Assembly (NCBI GenBank): GCA_039720395.1
Contig: CM077823.1
Span: forward strand, 38,918,536 to 38,982,535
Reading direction: 5' to 3'
DNA from: Liquidambar formosana
Taxonomy: Eukaryota > Streptophyta > Magnoliopsida > Saxifragales > Altingiaceae
Length of the DNA stretch: 64,000 nt
This document shows positions 48,350 to 64,000 of this stretch, in pieces. Under the pieces are notes generated by a model, which was not told where the DNA came from, did not search any database, and worked only from the letters and a program-made list of their open reading frames with translations. The position numbers and the translations under genes are program-made. Positions within the stretch are counted from its first letter, which is position 1; the number at the start of each line of letters is the position of its first letter.

Positions 48350-48729
48350 GGGAACGGCTATTGCAACCCCCCATTTTTATCACCCCATCCTTTTCTTTTT
48401 GGTTTTTAAGATTTCATGAAAAATATAAAAGGTTTTTACAAATAGAAAACATCATTTTGAACAACTTTACAGGAGAAAGTTTTTCCAAAATTTATCGTTT
48501 AGGTAGACTTTTTGGCAAAAAATGAAATAAAAGTTATAAATGACTAAAACGTATATTTAAATGATAGATTTAGGAAAAACTTTCTTCTACAAAGTTGTTC
48601 AAAATGATGTTTTCGAGTGGACATCATGGCCGCTTTTCATAAAAACCTTTTATATTTTGCATAAAACCTTAAAAACCTAAAGGATGGGGGGTGGGGTAAT
48701 AAAAATGGGGGGTTGCAGTAGGCATTCCC
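48350..48729. mobile_element. Mutator-type MITE with perfect 9-bp duplication GCTGATCTA
   Basis: The element starts GGGAACGGCTATTGCAACCC and its inverted right end reads GGGAATGCCTACTGCAACCC. The arms extend through CCCCCATTTTTAT and on to TCATTTTGAACAAC. GCTGATCTA occurs at 48341-48349 and 48730-48738. It is 380 bp and non-coding. A decayed partial copy lies near 49490-49610 (ATCATTTTAAACAACTTTTTAG, ATAATTTATCACTTAAATGAA). Confidence 0.9.
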
Positions 48730-48739
48730 GCTGATCTAA

Positions 48740-50014
48740 CTCCTTATTGGAGCTCCTAGGCTGCAACTTGGCCGGGTTCAGCTTGTGCAACCTGATTAAT
48801 AATTAGGATTGGGCTTGAGTATGTTTTTTTTTCTTTTTCTTTTTTTCTTTTTTTGGGCCGTATGGGGGTGGAACTCATTTTGGATTTTACCTTTTGCCTA
48901 ACAATCCGAAAAGCCGACTCACCTTGAATTTAAACTTGGGTTCAGCCTGGGTTCAGCCTAAGCCACGGGAATCGCAGCCCCACTGGCCTTCCTTGTAGAA
49001 AATAAATAGATAAAACTGTTGAAGGCTAACAAAAGGCATGGCCTGCCAGATGATTGAGCGGTTTTGAGCTTGTGGATTGCCATGCTGACTGCCCCATAGG
49101 ACTATGCATGTCAGCACTTGTTGGCCTATTGAAATTTTGGGCTAGGCATAGGCGATAAAAAGCCCAATCAAATATAGAACTTAGATAATACCAATTGATT
49201 ATTGCATGTTTGTTTCTTCTGCCAACATGATTGTTATATCATGCTTGGATGATTATTTTATATGGCCAGGGTGAAGCCCATTGATCACTTTTCAGAGGCG
49301 GGCTAGACCTGTGGTCAAGGTGCAATCAGAATGGTGATCACCCAGCCTAAGCCCAACCTATGGCTGTCCTTCATCATAATTGTAAATATTTCTTGTTGAA
49401 TTAAGAAAAAAGGGTTCATGATTTTGTTATGGTGGGCGGCTACCCTCAACTTTTTTCCTTTTTTTACTTCCTATTTAATTTAAAATTTTCAAGTTTTTTA
49501 TGAAAAAAAAAACCTGATCCCTAAGTCCACTAAAAAGTATCATTTTAAACAACTTTTTAGAACAAGGTTTTTTCATAATTTATCACTTAAATGAATTTTT
49601 TGGCTACTTACAATCTCCAAACCCGTTACAAATAAAACAGAGACTGTACAATTATTTTGAGAGCATTTTGGGCCCAATTGATTTATTAACCCCATGGTAA
49701 TCTCTCCTTGGGTTAAAAGGATGTGAAAATAGACCATGGAAGGGTGCATATGCAAGCAAAAAAACTAAGGTGTGAAAGTAAACCCCCTAATTATACATTT
49801 TTTTTTTTTTTTATTAACATATCTTAGACTTTACTCTTATTGAGATTTAACCCAAATTCATCTCGTTACAATTTGTATGAGATGACTCATACACACATAG
49901 TCAACGAAGTTGCAAGGATTCAAATGATAATCTCTACAAAACACGTCCAAAACATAACCACTCAAGTAAATTCACATTCCTAACTACAAATGTACAGTTA
50001 TTTTGAGAGCTTCC

Positions 50015-50045
<31 letters not shown>

Positions 50046-50080
50046 TCTTTTTTTCAGACGATCAGGCTGTTCGAACTAAC
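48740..50080. other. Spacer upstream of RD19, no gene seen
   Basis: It contains the decayed MITE piece near 49490-49610, T runs near 49801-49812 and 50029-50046, and no recognised coding sequence. Confidence 0.5.
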
Positions 50081-50087
50081 TCACACG

Positions 50088-50095
50088 CACGTGGG
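50088..50095 (+). promoter_or_regulatory. ABRE/G-box-like motif upstream of RD19
   Basis: CACGTGGG lies about 435 bp before the ATG. RD19-class genes are known as dehydration-responsive and ABRE cores contain ACGTG. A single short match is weak evidence. Confidence 0.3.
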
Positions 50096-50462
50096 CTAAA
50101 TTTCGAGAGCTTGTTGGCCCGACTGATTTTGCCCCTTCTACCTCTGCCACATGCCCACAAGCATACCAACATTGCACTCAAAATCCAAACTGCCAATACG
50201 ACGTTGAAATCACAAGTTTCGGGTAACCAACGGCCCACGCTTCATTCCTTAAATCTTCCCACAACTACATGAACCTGTGACTTTATCAAAAACCAACCTT
50301 CCAAACAAAGATTCAACTACCATTCCTTCTACACCTCCGTCATCGCCACATGTCACCCTTTCATTCGCTCCCACTTACCCTTTCCCCTAAGCATTCGTAT
50401 CCCCTTATGAGAGAGAAAATCCTCAAAGACTGTTAGCTAGAACTCTCTCTCCCACGCTTCTC

Positions 50463-50470
50463 TATATATA
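50463..50470 (+). promoter_or_regulatory. TATA box of the RD19-like gene
   Basis: TATATATA lies 58 bp before the ATG at 50528, with a pyrimidine-rich leader (TCTTTTTCTCTCTTCTATCT) between. Confidence 0.65.
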
Positions 50471-50527
50471 CACAGGAGTCACATTCATTGTATGTAGATA
50501 TCTTTTTCTCTCTTCTATCTCTAAAGC

Positions 50528-54199
<3,672 letters not shown>

Positions 54200-54476
54200 G
54201 TCCGAACTGTAGTGGTGTTCATTGTGTCTGTGTACATAAGGAGTATGACATTTACATGACAACTCTGGGTCTTTATTCTCTAGCTCTCAAATACTCCCAA
54301 ATCATAGGACAGGAAATTCTTATGCTTTTGGGCATGTCAAAACAATCCAAATGCTATTCTAATCTATTTTTACTGCACATTCTCTCATTAATGTTTGAAA
54401 TGTTTAGCATGGTCTGATTTTACCTATAACCCTATGACAGTGAAACAGTAAAATCCTGTTATTATCATCGTGCATA

Positions 54477-54482
54477 AATAAA
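54477..54482 (+). terminator. Candidate poly(A) signal of the RD19-like gene
   Basis: AATAAA about 280 bp after the stop codon. Confidence 0.4.
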
Positions 54483-54741
54483 AAGGGTTGAAGTCACTTG
54501 ATAAGGTTTGTCTTCAATGATCTGGATAGCAACTTTTTGATCTTTCAATCTTGGCCACCCAAAAGCCCATCCAATGGCCCCAATCACCTCAGCATAGTGT
54601 TGAGTTTTCTCAACTCAACATTGAATTTGCACTCTTGATTTAGGAGTTTAATTTATTTGTTCCTTCTAATGGTATATGCTTTTATTCTTTCCATTCCAAA
54701 TTGATTGTCCTCTTTTGGGGAAATATATATATATATATATA

Positions 54742-54915
54742 CAGAGGTGATCCCATCAGCACGTGCTGATGTAAGTTACATCAGCACTATGCATTGGGGG
54801 TTGTACCCCTTGCATTGATTCAATTCCCCTCACATCTCACTAATGCATAAGGTACAACTCCCAATGCAGGTTTTGATATAAGTTATATCAGCACGTGCTT
54901 ACCTGATCATCATCC
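54742..54915. mobile_element. Fold-back MITE inserted in an (AT)n tract
   Basis: The left arm (AGCACGTGCTGATGTAAGTTA, CATTGGGGGTTGTACC, GCATT) pairs with the right arm, whose reverse complement reads AGCACGTGCTGATATAACTTA, CATTGGGAGTTGTACC, GCATT. (AT)n tracts lie on both sides (54724-54741 and about 54917-54938). It is the same family as 6120-6271. Confidence 0.7.
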
Positions 54916-54939
54916 TATATATATATATATATATATGTT

Positions 54940-56590
54940 TTTTAAAGGAATTTTATTAAATGCTTTTACATCAAAATATATATTTTAACATTCCAATTTT
55001 GCCCTTAAGTTTACAAAACATTAGAAAAAAGAAAAGGGTATTCTAGGAAATCAAAACATTAAAATATAAGGGAACCATTTGAAAAAATTAAAAAAAAAAA
55101 AAAATGAATGTGACTAATTTTAAAACATCCCAAAAAGAAAAGTAAACCATTAATGGAGGGACCTTCGTGCGAATGAATGATATTCCTCTCCCTCTCCCTC
55201 TCTTTATCTCTTTTTCCTTGTCTCTGTAATCTAATTGAAACTCGTGTTAAGGTCAGTAGCTGGATTTGCGATGTATAAACGTTAGTTCGAGATCAAACAG
55301 CTTGTATAGTCATATGTACTCAAAGCAACATATGGCATGCACTGCACGTGACTAGAAGTCATTGAAGGAGTAGGGTGCCGGTTGAGATTTATTCACTGTT
55401 TCTTCCTTAGTCTGTAAAGTCGCGAAAGCGAAACTGCGAGGGGAATTCTTTGTGATTTTTTGTGCTAATGTTCTATGGATAAAAACATTGTCCTGGCTTA
55501 AAAAACAATCTATCTAGGAAACGATTAAATTAGTAAAATAGTTGGAATTCTATTTTCCAAACGCGATGAGTGAATGATCTAACATCACACTGGAAGGCTA
55601 GCACATTCCAGCCCTAGTGCTGTAGATGAGCCTACTGAGCTGAGCAGTAAGCTGCCGCACAGGTTTTAACAAGTTCAAAAATAAATTTTAACTTGTTTAC
55701 CTTACGAGAAAGCTCAAACGAGTTATATGACATTAATCTGGAGACAAACTTGAGAGTTGTTTAATTGTTTAAGATAATGAATGAACTTATCAAGCCATTA
55801 GCCCATTAGTACTCCACTTAGCTTGATTTGATATTAACCCAACGCAAATTTTATTTAATTATTTTATATTTTTTATTAAGGTATTGTATTAAAGGGCGGG
55901 CTTAGCCCATGTACACAAGGACAAGGATATTAACCTGAACTCAAAATAAGTTTGAACTTAAATCACTCATCTAATGAAAAAGTTTAAACAAGCCAATCTC
56001 AAGCCAAAATGAACGAGACTTAGCTCATCTTACAGCCCTGAGCAAGTAAGCGGCAAGCGGATCCCTCTTATGCAGATTGGTATCTGGGATGAGTAAAGGT
56101 CTAAGGTTCAAAAGGCACAGTCCCTTTTCTGTGTGGTGGGCCTATTACGTTATTGGTGCCATTGGCATTATTACTCAGCATTTTCTAAATGGAAAGAGGC
56201 ATTTTCTCTTTTAACCCACACTTAAAAATCACTCTGTACAGGTACAACATATAGTACTAACAGTACTAAGTCTAAGATTTTATTATAATTTAAACTCAAT
56301 TTAGGTAGAAAATATATTAAGCATCCATATTATTACACTCAACTATAACTGCTACCACATATGTAGCCCCTGGCCTAAATAGGCGCCTGCTTATTCCTTC
56401 CAATAACAACAAATAAACAACAATTGGAAGGGACACTGTCAGCAGTGTAAAGGCTCCTTCATCTCAGCCGCCTACAAGATGAATCCCAATCACCTTCTCT
56501 ACATGCCTTGTCTGAATAAAAGAATCAACATAATAAATCCATACCTATGCACACTGGACTCCATTCATTTCAAGAGCAAGTAAAGCTTGA
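54940..56590. other. Spacer between RD19 and VHA-a, no gene seen
   Basis: AT-rich. The two flanking genes converge here, so their 3' untranslated regions fall within it. No protein motif or terminal repeat was recognised. Confidence 0.5.
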
Positions 56591-56599
56591 TATAGCGCA

Positions 56600-57620
56600 T
56601 CATTCGTCTTCATCACCAAGTAACGCGAATGAGAAGGGAGAGAATTTGTAACCATCTCCCTCATAGAACTTGTTTTGGAACTCCACCCAGTGAAGTCGCA
56701 ATGCATGCAGGAAAGCACTAAGAGTTTCCATCACTAGTAAAACACCGACGGTGGCAAAAATGAACACGATGATGCCAACAGCAAGGATAATTACGTTGTT
56801 GAACCTGTAAGTACAAAACAAATTTAACGTCATTATCCAGTAAACATTATATTCTGTTTCTCTATATTAAGACACCAAGTCATTTTTGAGTTGGATCTGC
56901 AAATTCATCTTCTACAGTCTAATTTGTTGAGTTAGAAAATAATCCAATGAGCAGGCATGCACATTGAAAGAAAGGGTTTGAATGTTACAAAAACTACATA
57001 TGCATTATTAACCGGTAGTGCATGTGTTTAACACTCACTGGTTTATTATCTACATCCCATGTGTAAACCAGTGAAGAATATGAACTCAAGACCTGGTGTA
57101 ATTAACTACATAAGAGCAAAGCACCATTATTAAATGTATTTTTAACTTACCCCCAAGCTAGGAGGAGGACCTTCTCATAGAATACAGTTGACAACTCCGA
57201 GTGAGCGAGGCTGGAAAAGGTATAAAAAAATAATAATAATAAGAAAAAATAAAACCACAAAGATCAACTACACAATTTACCTCAATTAATCAAATAAGAT
57301 TTTTACTATTATGCACAAGGATGGTAATCCTGCAAATATCAAGTATTGACTATACCCTATCTTGTAGCACATGTGTAGGCATGTAACCTTTGACCATACA
57401 AGGATGGGTCTTGCCAAGGAGATATGTGGCTAATCAGAAAACAAAAGTTTTAGTGCAGGCCATAGGTAGGAAACAAGCCTTCATCTTAATGACCATTCTA
57501 AACAGGATAGATGCATACACCAATATATGCGAATGTGCATACATGCATATGCATTTACGAATTTCAACCGTTCAGCATAAGCTCAAAATTCAACCATGCA
57601 CACACATGTACTCTCCTCCT

Positions 57621-57659
<39 letters not shown>

Positions 57660-60600
57660 AAAAATCCAATATTTCCAACATTTTGCTTTGATTTTGGATA
57701 ATGACTTTTCAAAGTTTCAACTTATTTCAACCATGGCAATATCTACTTTCAGAATTCCATCCAATTTCAAAGTCTTACCCACAAACAGCTGAGATTGAAC
57801 CAGAAATTCAAGTTTTTAGCAATATACCTGAGGGCCCATAGACGAAGGTACGAAGCTGTATTCGAGACTGCTCCAAGTACAAACTCTATGGTATGTATGA
57901 GTTGATGTACAAAAACTTCACTGAACTCGAACTCCTCATGTCCATGGGAATCATGACTTGCCTCCAATTGAAGGGTGTCATCCGTGCTCTGAACTAAACT
58001 GTAGGACTGGCCTTGGTGCCTCTGAAGAAACATGATATTCAGAACTGGAGGAAGGAGAATATAGAAAGTAATTCTCTTATCAAATTAAAAGAGAGATTTA
58101 GCTAATGGAAAACTACAAGCATACATCTTGGTGTTGCTTCTTCAAAAGGAAAGGCTTTGGTAACAGCATCCATGGTACAGCTACAAGAGCCAGCAATAGT
58201 AGCACAAGCTGGTAACAGACACATAAAATTTATTAGTGCAAGTACTTAAAATACATGGGCACAGATGCACTCATATAAACTGGAGAAAATAAAGAGTCAA
58301 CCTGAATTGTTTTCTGGCCGCCGAAAAGCTGGTTTTCACCCAGATCATCAGTAGGACTCAGGAACATGTATATCATTACGTGGTATAAATCAGCTTGTGA
58401 ACCAGTGCACCACTTCACAATGATGAGGAGGGAAAGGTAGCCAAACAGACTGTTTAAAAATATAATCTGGGGAACAAACTGGTACCTGGAACAGTGCAAG
58501 ATCAATGGGTACTAGTAAGTAATAAACAATTCAGATCACATTTAATAGCAGAATATCTGCACATAGAAGTGAAACCATGGTCACTTTAAGAGCATTACAA
58601 AAGGTTGAAAAATACTGAAGTATCCAATGGTCCAGATTAAGCATATCATACTTACCAGATATTCAGGCTATTTCCAAAGAATTTAGCATTGAAATAGCTC
58701 AATATAATTCCAAGGTTCATTTGGGCTACCCCGAGAAGGATTGACATTTTCATCTTCAAAGAGTTGAGGAATGGCAGCTCGCTGCGGGAGCCATACCATG
58801 CAGGATCCACACCAAATGGGTAAGTGGAACGCACCTTAATCAAGCCCATTGTAGTAGCATCCCTGCAATGAAACATGCAAGAGAAAATGACAGATCATTC
58901 ATAGGTTATATAAGAGGAAAAATGATACAATATTATATATATAAGGTTTTGGCCAACTACCTGCAAGAAAGATCGCGGCACGCATAGGCTGAAAGACCAA
59001 ATAGTTCAAATGGGACCGAGAAGAACTCATTATATACCAAACCTGTGTATATTGAGAAGATTGCCATCATCAAAATAACGTAACGCCCGCCAAAGGTCAT
59101 TTCTGTAATGTCTCCAAGCTTCTGCAGTTTACCAGAATTATTATCTGTTTAGGATTTAACCAAAAGCATGAAAAAAAAAAAAAAAAAAAAACTGGGACAA
59201 AAGGTATTTTGGAGGCAATGTAAGAATCAATGTAAAGATTCTGTATATGAACTGAAAATAAAGCTTTCATGGTCCCTTTTGGATAGCAAAATCATCAAGC
59301 AATGAGAATATAGTAATCATGATAATAAAATTCACATAGTAAGAGAAAAAGCTCCCAAGAAATCAAAATTGCATCAGGTACAGGGGTAAGGGGATCTTTT
59401 CTTGGGTTAAAAAGAAAGGTAATTCATTTAAACCAAAATGCAATCCTAAAGATGGCATGATAATGCTTATATAATGAAAGCGTCTTAACCCTTCGCAATA
59501 TATGGGAGATCATCTATCACACACGTCTGCACAAAGTTGACTTTACAATATTCCTTGATATATAGTCAGAGTACCCAAATATTAACAGAAGGATGTTGTA
59601 CTTAATTGTGTTACTCAACCATCACTACAGTGTTTCATAAAAAGCTGTGATAGAGCAATGCCATAATCAAGGTGGAGAAATAAATTGCAGGAGAATATAT
59701 CTTGGGTAAATTTGTTTTGTTTTGTTTTGTCCCTTTTTTTTTCCCAAGGAAGTGATCTTGGGTAGTTGTTCTGTGTCAAACATACAAAAATTAAAGTCAT
59801 CACAAAAAATTCGTACCTGACTGGAAAGTTTCTTCTCCCTGATTATAAAATATAATGACCCAAGTAACAAGCATATTCCATGCCCCCAATCACCAAACAT
59901 GACAGCGAAAAGAAATGGGAATGTAACAATAGTGAATACACCAGGATTTGCTTCTTGATACTTGGCCACCCTGAAATTACAATGAATCACAGCCTTTTAG
60001 CGTTAAGTGAACAATTCTGCCGCTATGGTTTCATTTGGCAAATGTGAATCACAGAGACAAGAGTAACATATGAACATACAAAAATGACAGAAGTAACATA
60101 AGAATGCAACAATATGCATTTACTATGAAATGAACACATAGTACAAAATTTCTCTCGTCAAGATAAAATAGTAGGCTTTATGAGAACTTTCTAGTACTTG
60201 CATGGTAAATTGGCAGGATCTAATCAGTGATTCTCCAATTCCTTACCTCCATGTTTTTAAGATGTTTTGTATGGCATCAAGTTCATGTTCTGATTGACTA
60301 AATCCTAAAGGCAATAAATTTATCATTCAGGCCTGAGGAGTATCCTTGTATTTATGAGTTCATTGGTGTCAATGTGCCATAGTCCATCTCTACTCTTTGG
60401 AAAAACATTTTGGTTACCTAGAAATTAGTTTCTTTGAGCAACCTCCTATTCTAGAATTAGTTAGAAATGTGATTTACATTTACTGCATGTGAATTCAGTG
60501 CAAAATACCCCTCTTCCCTTACTCTTGTCTCAAGTTATCATTCTCCCATTCCAGTTTCAGAACTAGTCTCCTCTTCACATTGGGGGGGAGAGAGAGAGAG

Positions 60601-62701
60601 AATGACCGATAAAGAAACAAAATCTGTGCAAGTAAAAGAGTTACTAATTAAGGAGCAATGCACAATTATAATGTTAGCCAATTTCATGTTTTCAGAAATT
60701 GAAAAACAACCGTCTCCTTTTCAAAGAGCTTGACTGGTCCTTTCCCATATGCGTTCTCAAGTTTTATCTATCAGTCTCAATTTCATACTGAGTGAAAGTA
60801 AGCAATAGAGAAATAAATTGCTTCTCTTCATATGATGGTTCATGAGACTAAACAAATGTAACAACTGGATAACAGGTTTTTTTAGGTGGGTGTATGCTGT
60901 CAAGTTTACATGGTCCTACCCAATAATATCAAAGAACCTCTGCCAAAGGGTGCCCTACCAACATACGGAACTAATTCTGGAGACACTATTACTCGTCTCT
61001 ACAGCCAACACTGGTAGAGTTGTTATATCAATATTCACTAACAAAAAAAATTGGCTCCCCATAAATCATGGTTAACACTTAGCCCATTGTCTGAATGCAA
61101 AATGAACTGAGATTAGTATTAAGGAAAACAAGTATATGGGGCTGACTAACCTGACTTCTTGAAAATTCAACATTTTTTCCATTAAATTTTAATGTAACAC
61201 AACGTAAGGTTCCAAATAGAGAAAAAAAGAAAAAAGAAAAAAAGAGTTATGATAGGCTTTACTTAGTAGTAGAAGAGGATTAGTGAACATAATATCAAGA
61301 ATGAAACTCACCCATATGCATCAACAATTTCCTGAAAAGCAGAAGTAAATTTGTTCGTACGGAAATAGGTGGGTGGTAACTCCTTTGTGCGCAAAACTTG
61401 GAAAATGGCTCCAACTTCAGAGTTGGAGTCAAATTCTGCCCGCCGCAATGCATCTTGAATCTGCATAAATTAAGTCCACAATTGTTTTTAAGCAATTTTA
61501 TATGATATTTCACTTGTAGATGATAGATGAAAGTTTTGATTTGTGCTGGGCCAGAAGCATACCAATCAAAACATCAAAGTAACATAAGGAGAAAGATACC
61601 TGTTTTGTTGCAAAAACAGGACTCCACCCCTCTGCCACAAGACACTTTTTGGTCACATCAATGCTAAGCATGTTTAGAGTATGATAGATGGACTTCTCCT
61701 TCAGCACCTTCATGAGTTCAAAGCAATATAATTCAACGAATGAACAATAGTAAGTAAGAAAACACATCTATGAAATAAAATGACATACAAGTGTCTCATG
61801 TACAAGCACAAAAGATATATGTCCATGTTACATTAAGTACAAAATGAAATCTTCAGAAGTATTTTGACAGACCAAAAGGTTCCACTGGTCAAATTGATCA
61901 GCAATAGTCCATAACAAATTGCTTCGGTGCACTAATCCAGCATCTATCGTAGTCTTTAGTTCTGAGAGTCTTTCTGAAACCTGAAATTTGAAGAGGTTAT
62001 ATATCAGCGTATATTATAAGGGTCTATCTATTACATAATAGGCACACACATGTGGGTGCCAATATTAGAAATGGATGCAAGAAATGTAACAAGGCAAACT
62101 CCAAAGAACTCATATGGACACACAGATGTCCATATTGTCTCATGCAACATCGATACTAGGCATCTGGCAAGGCAAAAATGGCAACATATAATATTGGAGA
62201 GTCAAATCCTCATTTAACAGATCATAAAGCACTGATATAATTCAGCCATTATATTGATTTGAAAATGATATTACCTCCATGCATGTGCATCACACAAGAA
62301 CAAAAAAAAAAATGAAAAATGAAAAAACAACTTACTATTAAAAATAAAAAATAAAAAAATCTTCATAATATATGTTTGAAGTAAGAGGTGGTAAAATTCT
62401 TACAAAAAGCACATTTTTCAAAATCAATGCCCCATGGAAAATAAAAGCTACACCAACAAGTAATGAAGCTGCAATATGGCCAAGGCTTGATGAAAAGTAA
62501 AAAGGACTGCAGCCTTCTCATACAGATCACAACACAGAATCTAGGGAAAAGTATAATACATACCTCTTTGACCATATGAACTTGTTTGCCCAGGTCCTCA
62601 CTAAAAGGGTAGCGATTTGCTCCAAAAGCATCGCATATTTTCAAAATTTTGTTCTTTGCTCTTTCTCCAGAATAGAATACCACAAATACATTTTTCTCAA
62701 T
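56600..62701 (-). CDS. VHA-a3: V-type proton ATPase subunit a, tonoplast type (3' 12 exons; N-terminus outside)
   Basis: Membrane subunit of the Vo sector that carries the proton half-channels. Exons in transcription order are 62701-62564, 61980-61873, 61707-61600, 61460-61312, 59970-59817, 59121-58961, 58862-58656, 58485-58302, 58208-58125, 58021-57828, 57210-57151 and 56804-56600. Phases fit throughout and give 583 residues. The family has about 820, so roughly 235 N-terminal residues are not seen. Motifs are [66 protein letters not shown] [28 protein letters not shown] [20 protein letters not shown] and [19 protein letters not shown], which holds the essential transmembrane arginine. The C-terminus [19 protein letters not shown] and the ERAKNK and ANRYPF motifs are of the vacuolar a2/a3 type rather than the trans-Golgi a1 type. 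The exon at 61980-61873 uses donor GTCTGT. No lesion was found. Confidence 0.93.
57621..57664 (+). repeat. C29-A15 homopolymer tract in a VHA-a intron
   Basis: Twenty-nine C are followed by fifteen A. On the coding (minus) strand this is T15 then G29, inside the intron between the exons at 58021-57828 and 57210-57151. Confidence 0.85.
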
Positions 62702-63840
62702 CTGTACATTAATATTCACAAGTCAGAGATAAAGCACCAAGTATAGTACAGAAACATATGATGACAGTCAAACATATTTTATGATTAGAAGTCCACAAGC
62801 ATTATTGTCATGTATTAAACTATTAAAAGTAGATTGCTAATACATTATATGATGAATGATATAATAGGTAACAAAGGTTCCCCTAACATTTAAACTACAA
62901 AAAGACACTAAAACAATAAGATATTGGCTGTAATAATTGTTGAGCACATTATTAAACACTGGGACTTACAAACACATATAATATGTGTGGCACCCTATCA
63001 GATTGCAATATCTAATATCATAATAATGGTAGTAACTTAGTAAGTGTTCCACTTTTGTATTGATAATCATAATCTACACAGCTCCCAATGACAGGGGCTA
63101 TAAGACTGGGAACCCATTATTATGAACCCAAATCCATGAATACCACCCTACTCTATTACCAGCTTTTCCAATTGAAATCAGCATGACCTACCAGGCCCCG
63201 ATCAGTTTAGGAATTAGAGAATCATCCATGCATTATGGAAGATGGATTATGAAAGACATGTCTATGTACTTGCATGTTGTAGCTACACACATCTATACAA
63301 TAATACAAGGAACACACATAATTGAGAAGCACCCCAAATGAACCTAAATAAGAATAAGAAATTTTTTGCTCTTTAAACAGGAAATACTTATCATCTGTCA
63401 ATTGATAAAAATAAGAAAAATACTCTACAACATATTATATTTACTGAAAACATCTTTTGCCTTCATGTTTCCCACAACTAAGAAAATTCAATACCACCTA
63501 CTGGTATCTTCTACTGCTAATAACATAAGCAGGAAACAAGAAAATGAAGAAGACAAACAAAGTGTTATAATATAGAATAATGTGAAAACGACATGCTTTC
63601 TCTCCAAAGTGAAGTCTTTTAATGCCTACCCATGCCATTAGACCATCTGTTCTTCAAAATCATGTTTTAGTAGCAATAAAGTAATATTAGGACCCTTTTT
63701 TTGGTTTTGGTACACCTCGGGGTTGTGCCCTTTCTTTTCTAATGAAATTTACTTCACCTTATCACAAAAATTAAAAAAATAAATAACATAATAATAACCA
63801 TAGTAATAGTAATAATGATAATGATGATAATAAAAGAACT
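62702..63840. other. VHA-a upstream intron or flank
   Basis: It lies 5' of the first recognised VHA-a exon. I could not find the missing N-terminal exons in it. AT-rich with an (ATA/ATG)n stretch near 63795-63833. Confidence 0.4.
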
Positions 63841-63847
63841 CTCTTTC

Positions 63848-64000
63848 AGTTTGGAGTATGGTGGTGCCCATCCTATTTTTTGGACACTTTGGAAGAAGAG
63901 GAATAGGATAATCTTTGAGGAGGTTCAATTTTCTATAGCAAAGTATGATGAGTTATGAAGCTTTTTGTTTGGAAAGGATCGAAAAAACTAGGAGTCCTTT
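63848..64000 (+). pseudogene. LINE reverse-transcriptase C-terminal remnant
   Basis: The frame through 63863 reads AHPIFWTLWKKRNRIIFEE and on to a stop at 63956-63958. The W-x-LW-K-x-R-N-x-R-x-F motif is the usual C-terminal end of plant LINE reverse transcriptases, after the zf-RVT domain. A frame change is needed to continue into ELWKLFVWKGSKK. It runs off the window and is opposite in strand to the VHA-a gene. Confidence 0.6.

Noticed and set aside
50003..50272. 89-codon frame before RD19
   Set aside because: Starts with poly-Phe from a T run and has no family motif; it lies in the RD19 promoter.
57390..57792. Overlapping plus-strand frames of 93-103 codons
   Set aside because: They read through the C29-A15 tract (poly-Pro and poly-Lys) inside a VHA-a intron and resemble no protein.

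Overview
This is nuclear DNA from a flowering plant, most likely a eudicot. The genes have many introns, AT-rich intergenic DNA and typical plant families. The DNA between genes is packed with plant transposons (Stowaway, hAT and Mutator-type elements, LTR elements, LINE pieces, fold-back MITEs). I cannot name the species.

Layout. From 1 to about 15 kb there is no gene I can support. This part holds a decayed LINE-like fragment at the left edge, a 2.7-kb non-autonomous LTR retrotransposon sitting inside a Stowaway MITE, a second Stowaway, a hAT-type element interrupted by a 1.87-kb solo LTR, a Mutator-type MITE and a tandem segmental duplication (12.0-14.2 kb). From 15.9 to 41.4 kb there is a head-to-tail array of four purple acid phosphatase (PAP) genes, all on the minus strand. 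All four have the same eight-exon structure, and exons 2-7 have the same lengths apart from one deleted base in PAP1. PAP1 (15.9-20.2 kb) carries that frameshift; PAP2, PAP3 and PAP4 are open and have all seven metal ligands. Each of the four promoters has a TATA-like element and a GAATATTC palindrome that fits the phosphate-starvation P1BS consensus.

From 41.5 to 50 kb lies a transposon-rich spacer. It holds two SINE-like repeats, two adjacent Mutator-type elements (one carrying a GC-rich gene fragment, so Pack-MULE-like), another Mutator-type MITE with a perfect 9-bp target duplication, and copies of an unclassified intergenic module that also recurs between the PAP genes. A cathepsin F/RD19-type cysteine protease gene follows (50.5-54.2 kb, plus strand); as given it has two apparent +1 frameshifts, both in short G runs. 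The right end (56.6-62.7 kb, minus strand) holds the last 12 recognisable exons (583 residues) of a tonoplast-type V-ATPase subunit a gene whose 5' part lies beyond the recognised exons. A LINE reverse-transcriptase C-terminal remnant is at the right edge.

How the genes relate. The PAPs are secreted or vacuolar phosphate-scavenging phosphatases, RD19 is a vacuolar stress protease and VHA-a is the vacuolar proton pump's membrane subunit. All three act in the secretory or lytic compartment, but nothing in the sequence shows co-regulation. The clearest stories are the PAP array with its conserved P1BS and decaying end copy, and the datable nested transposon insertions.
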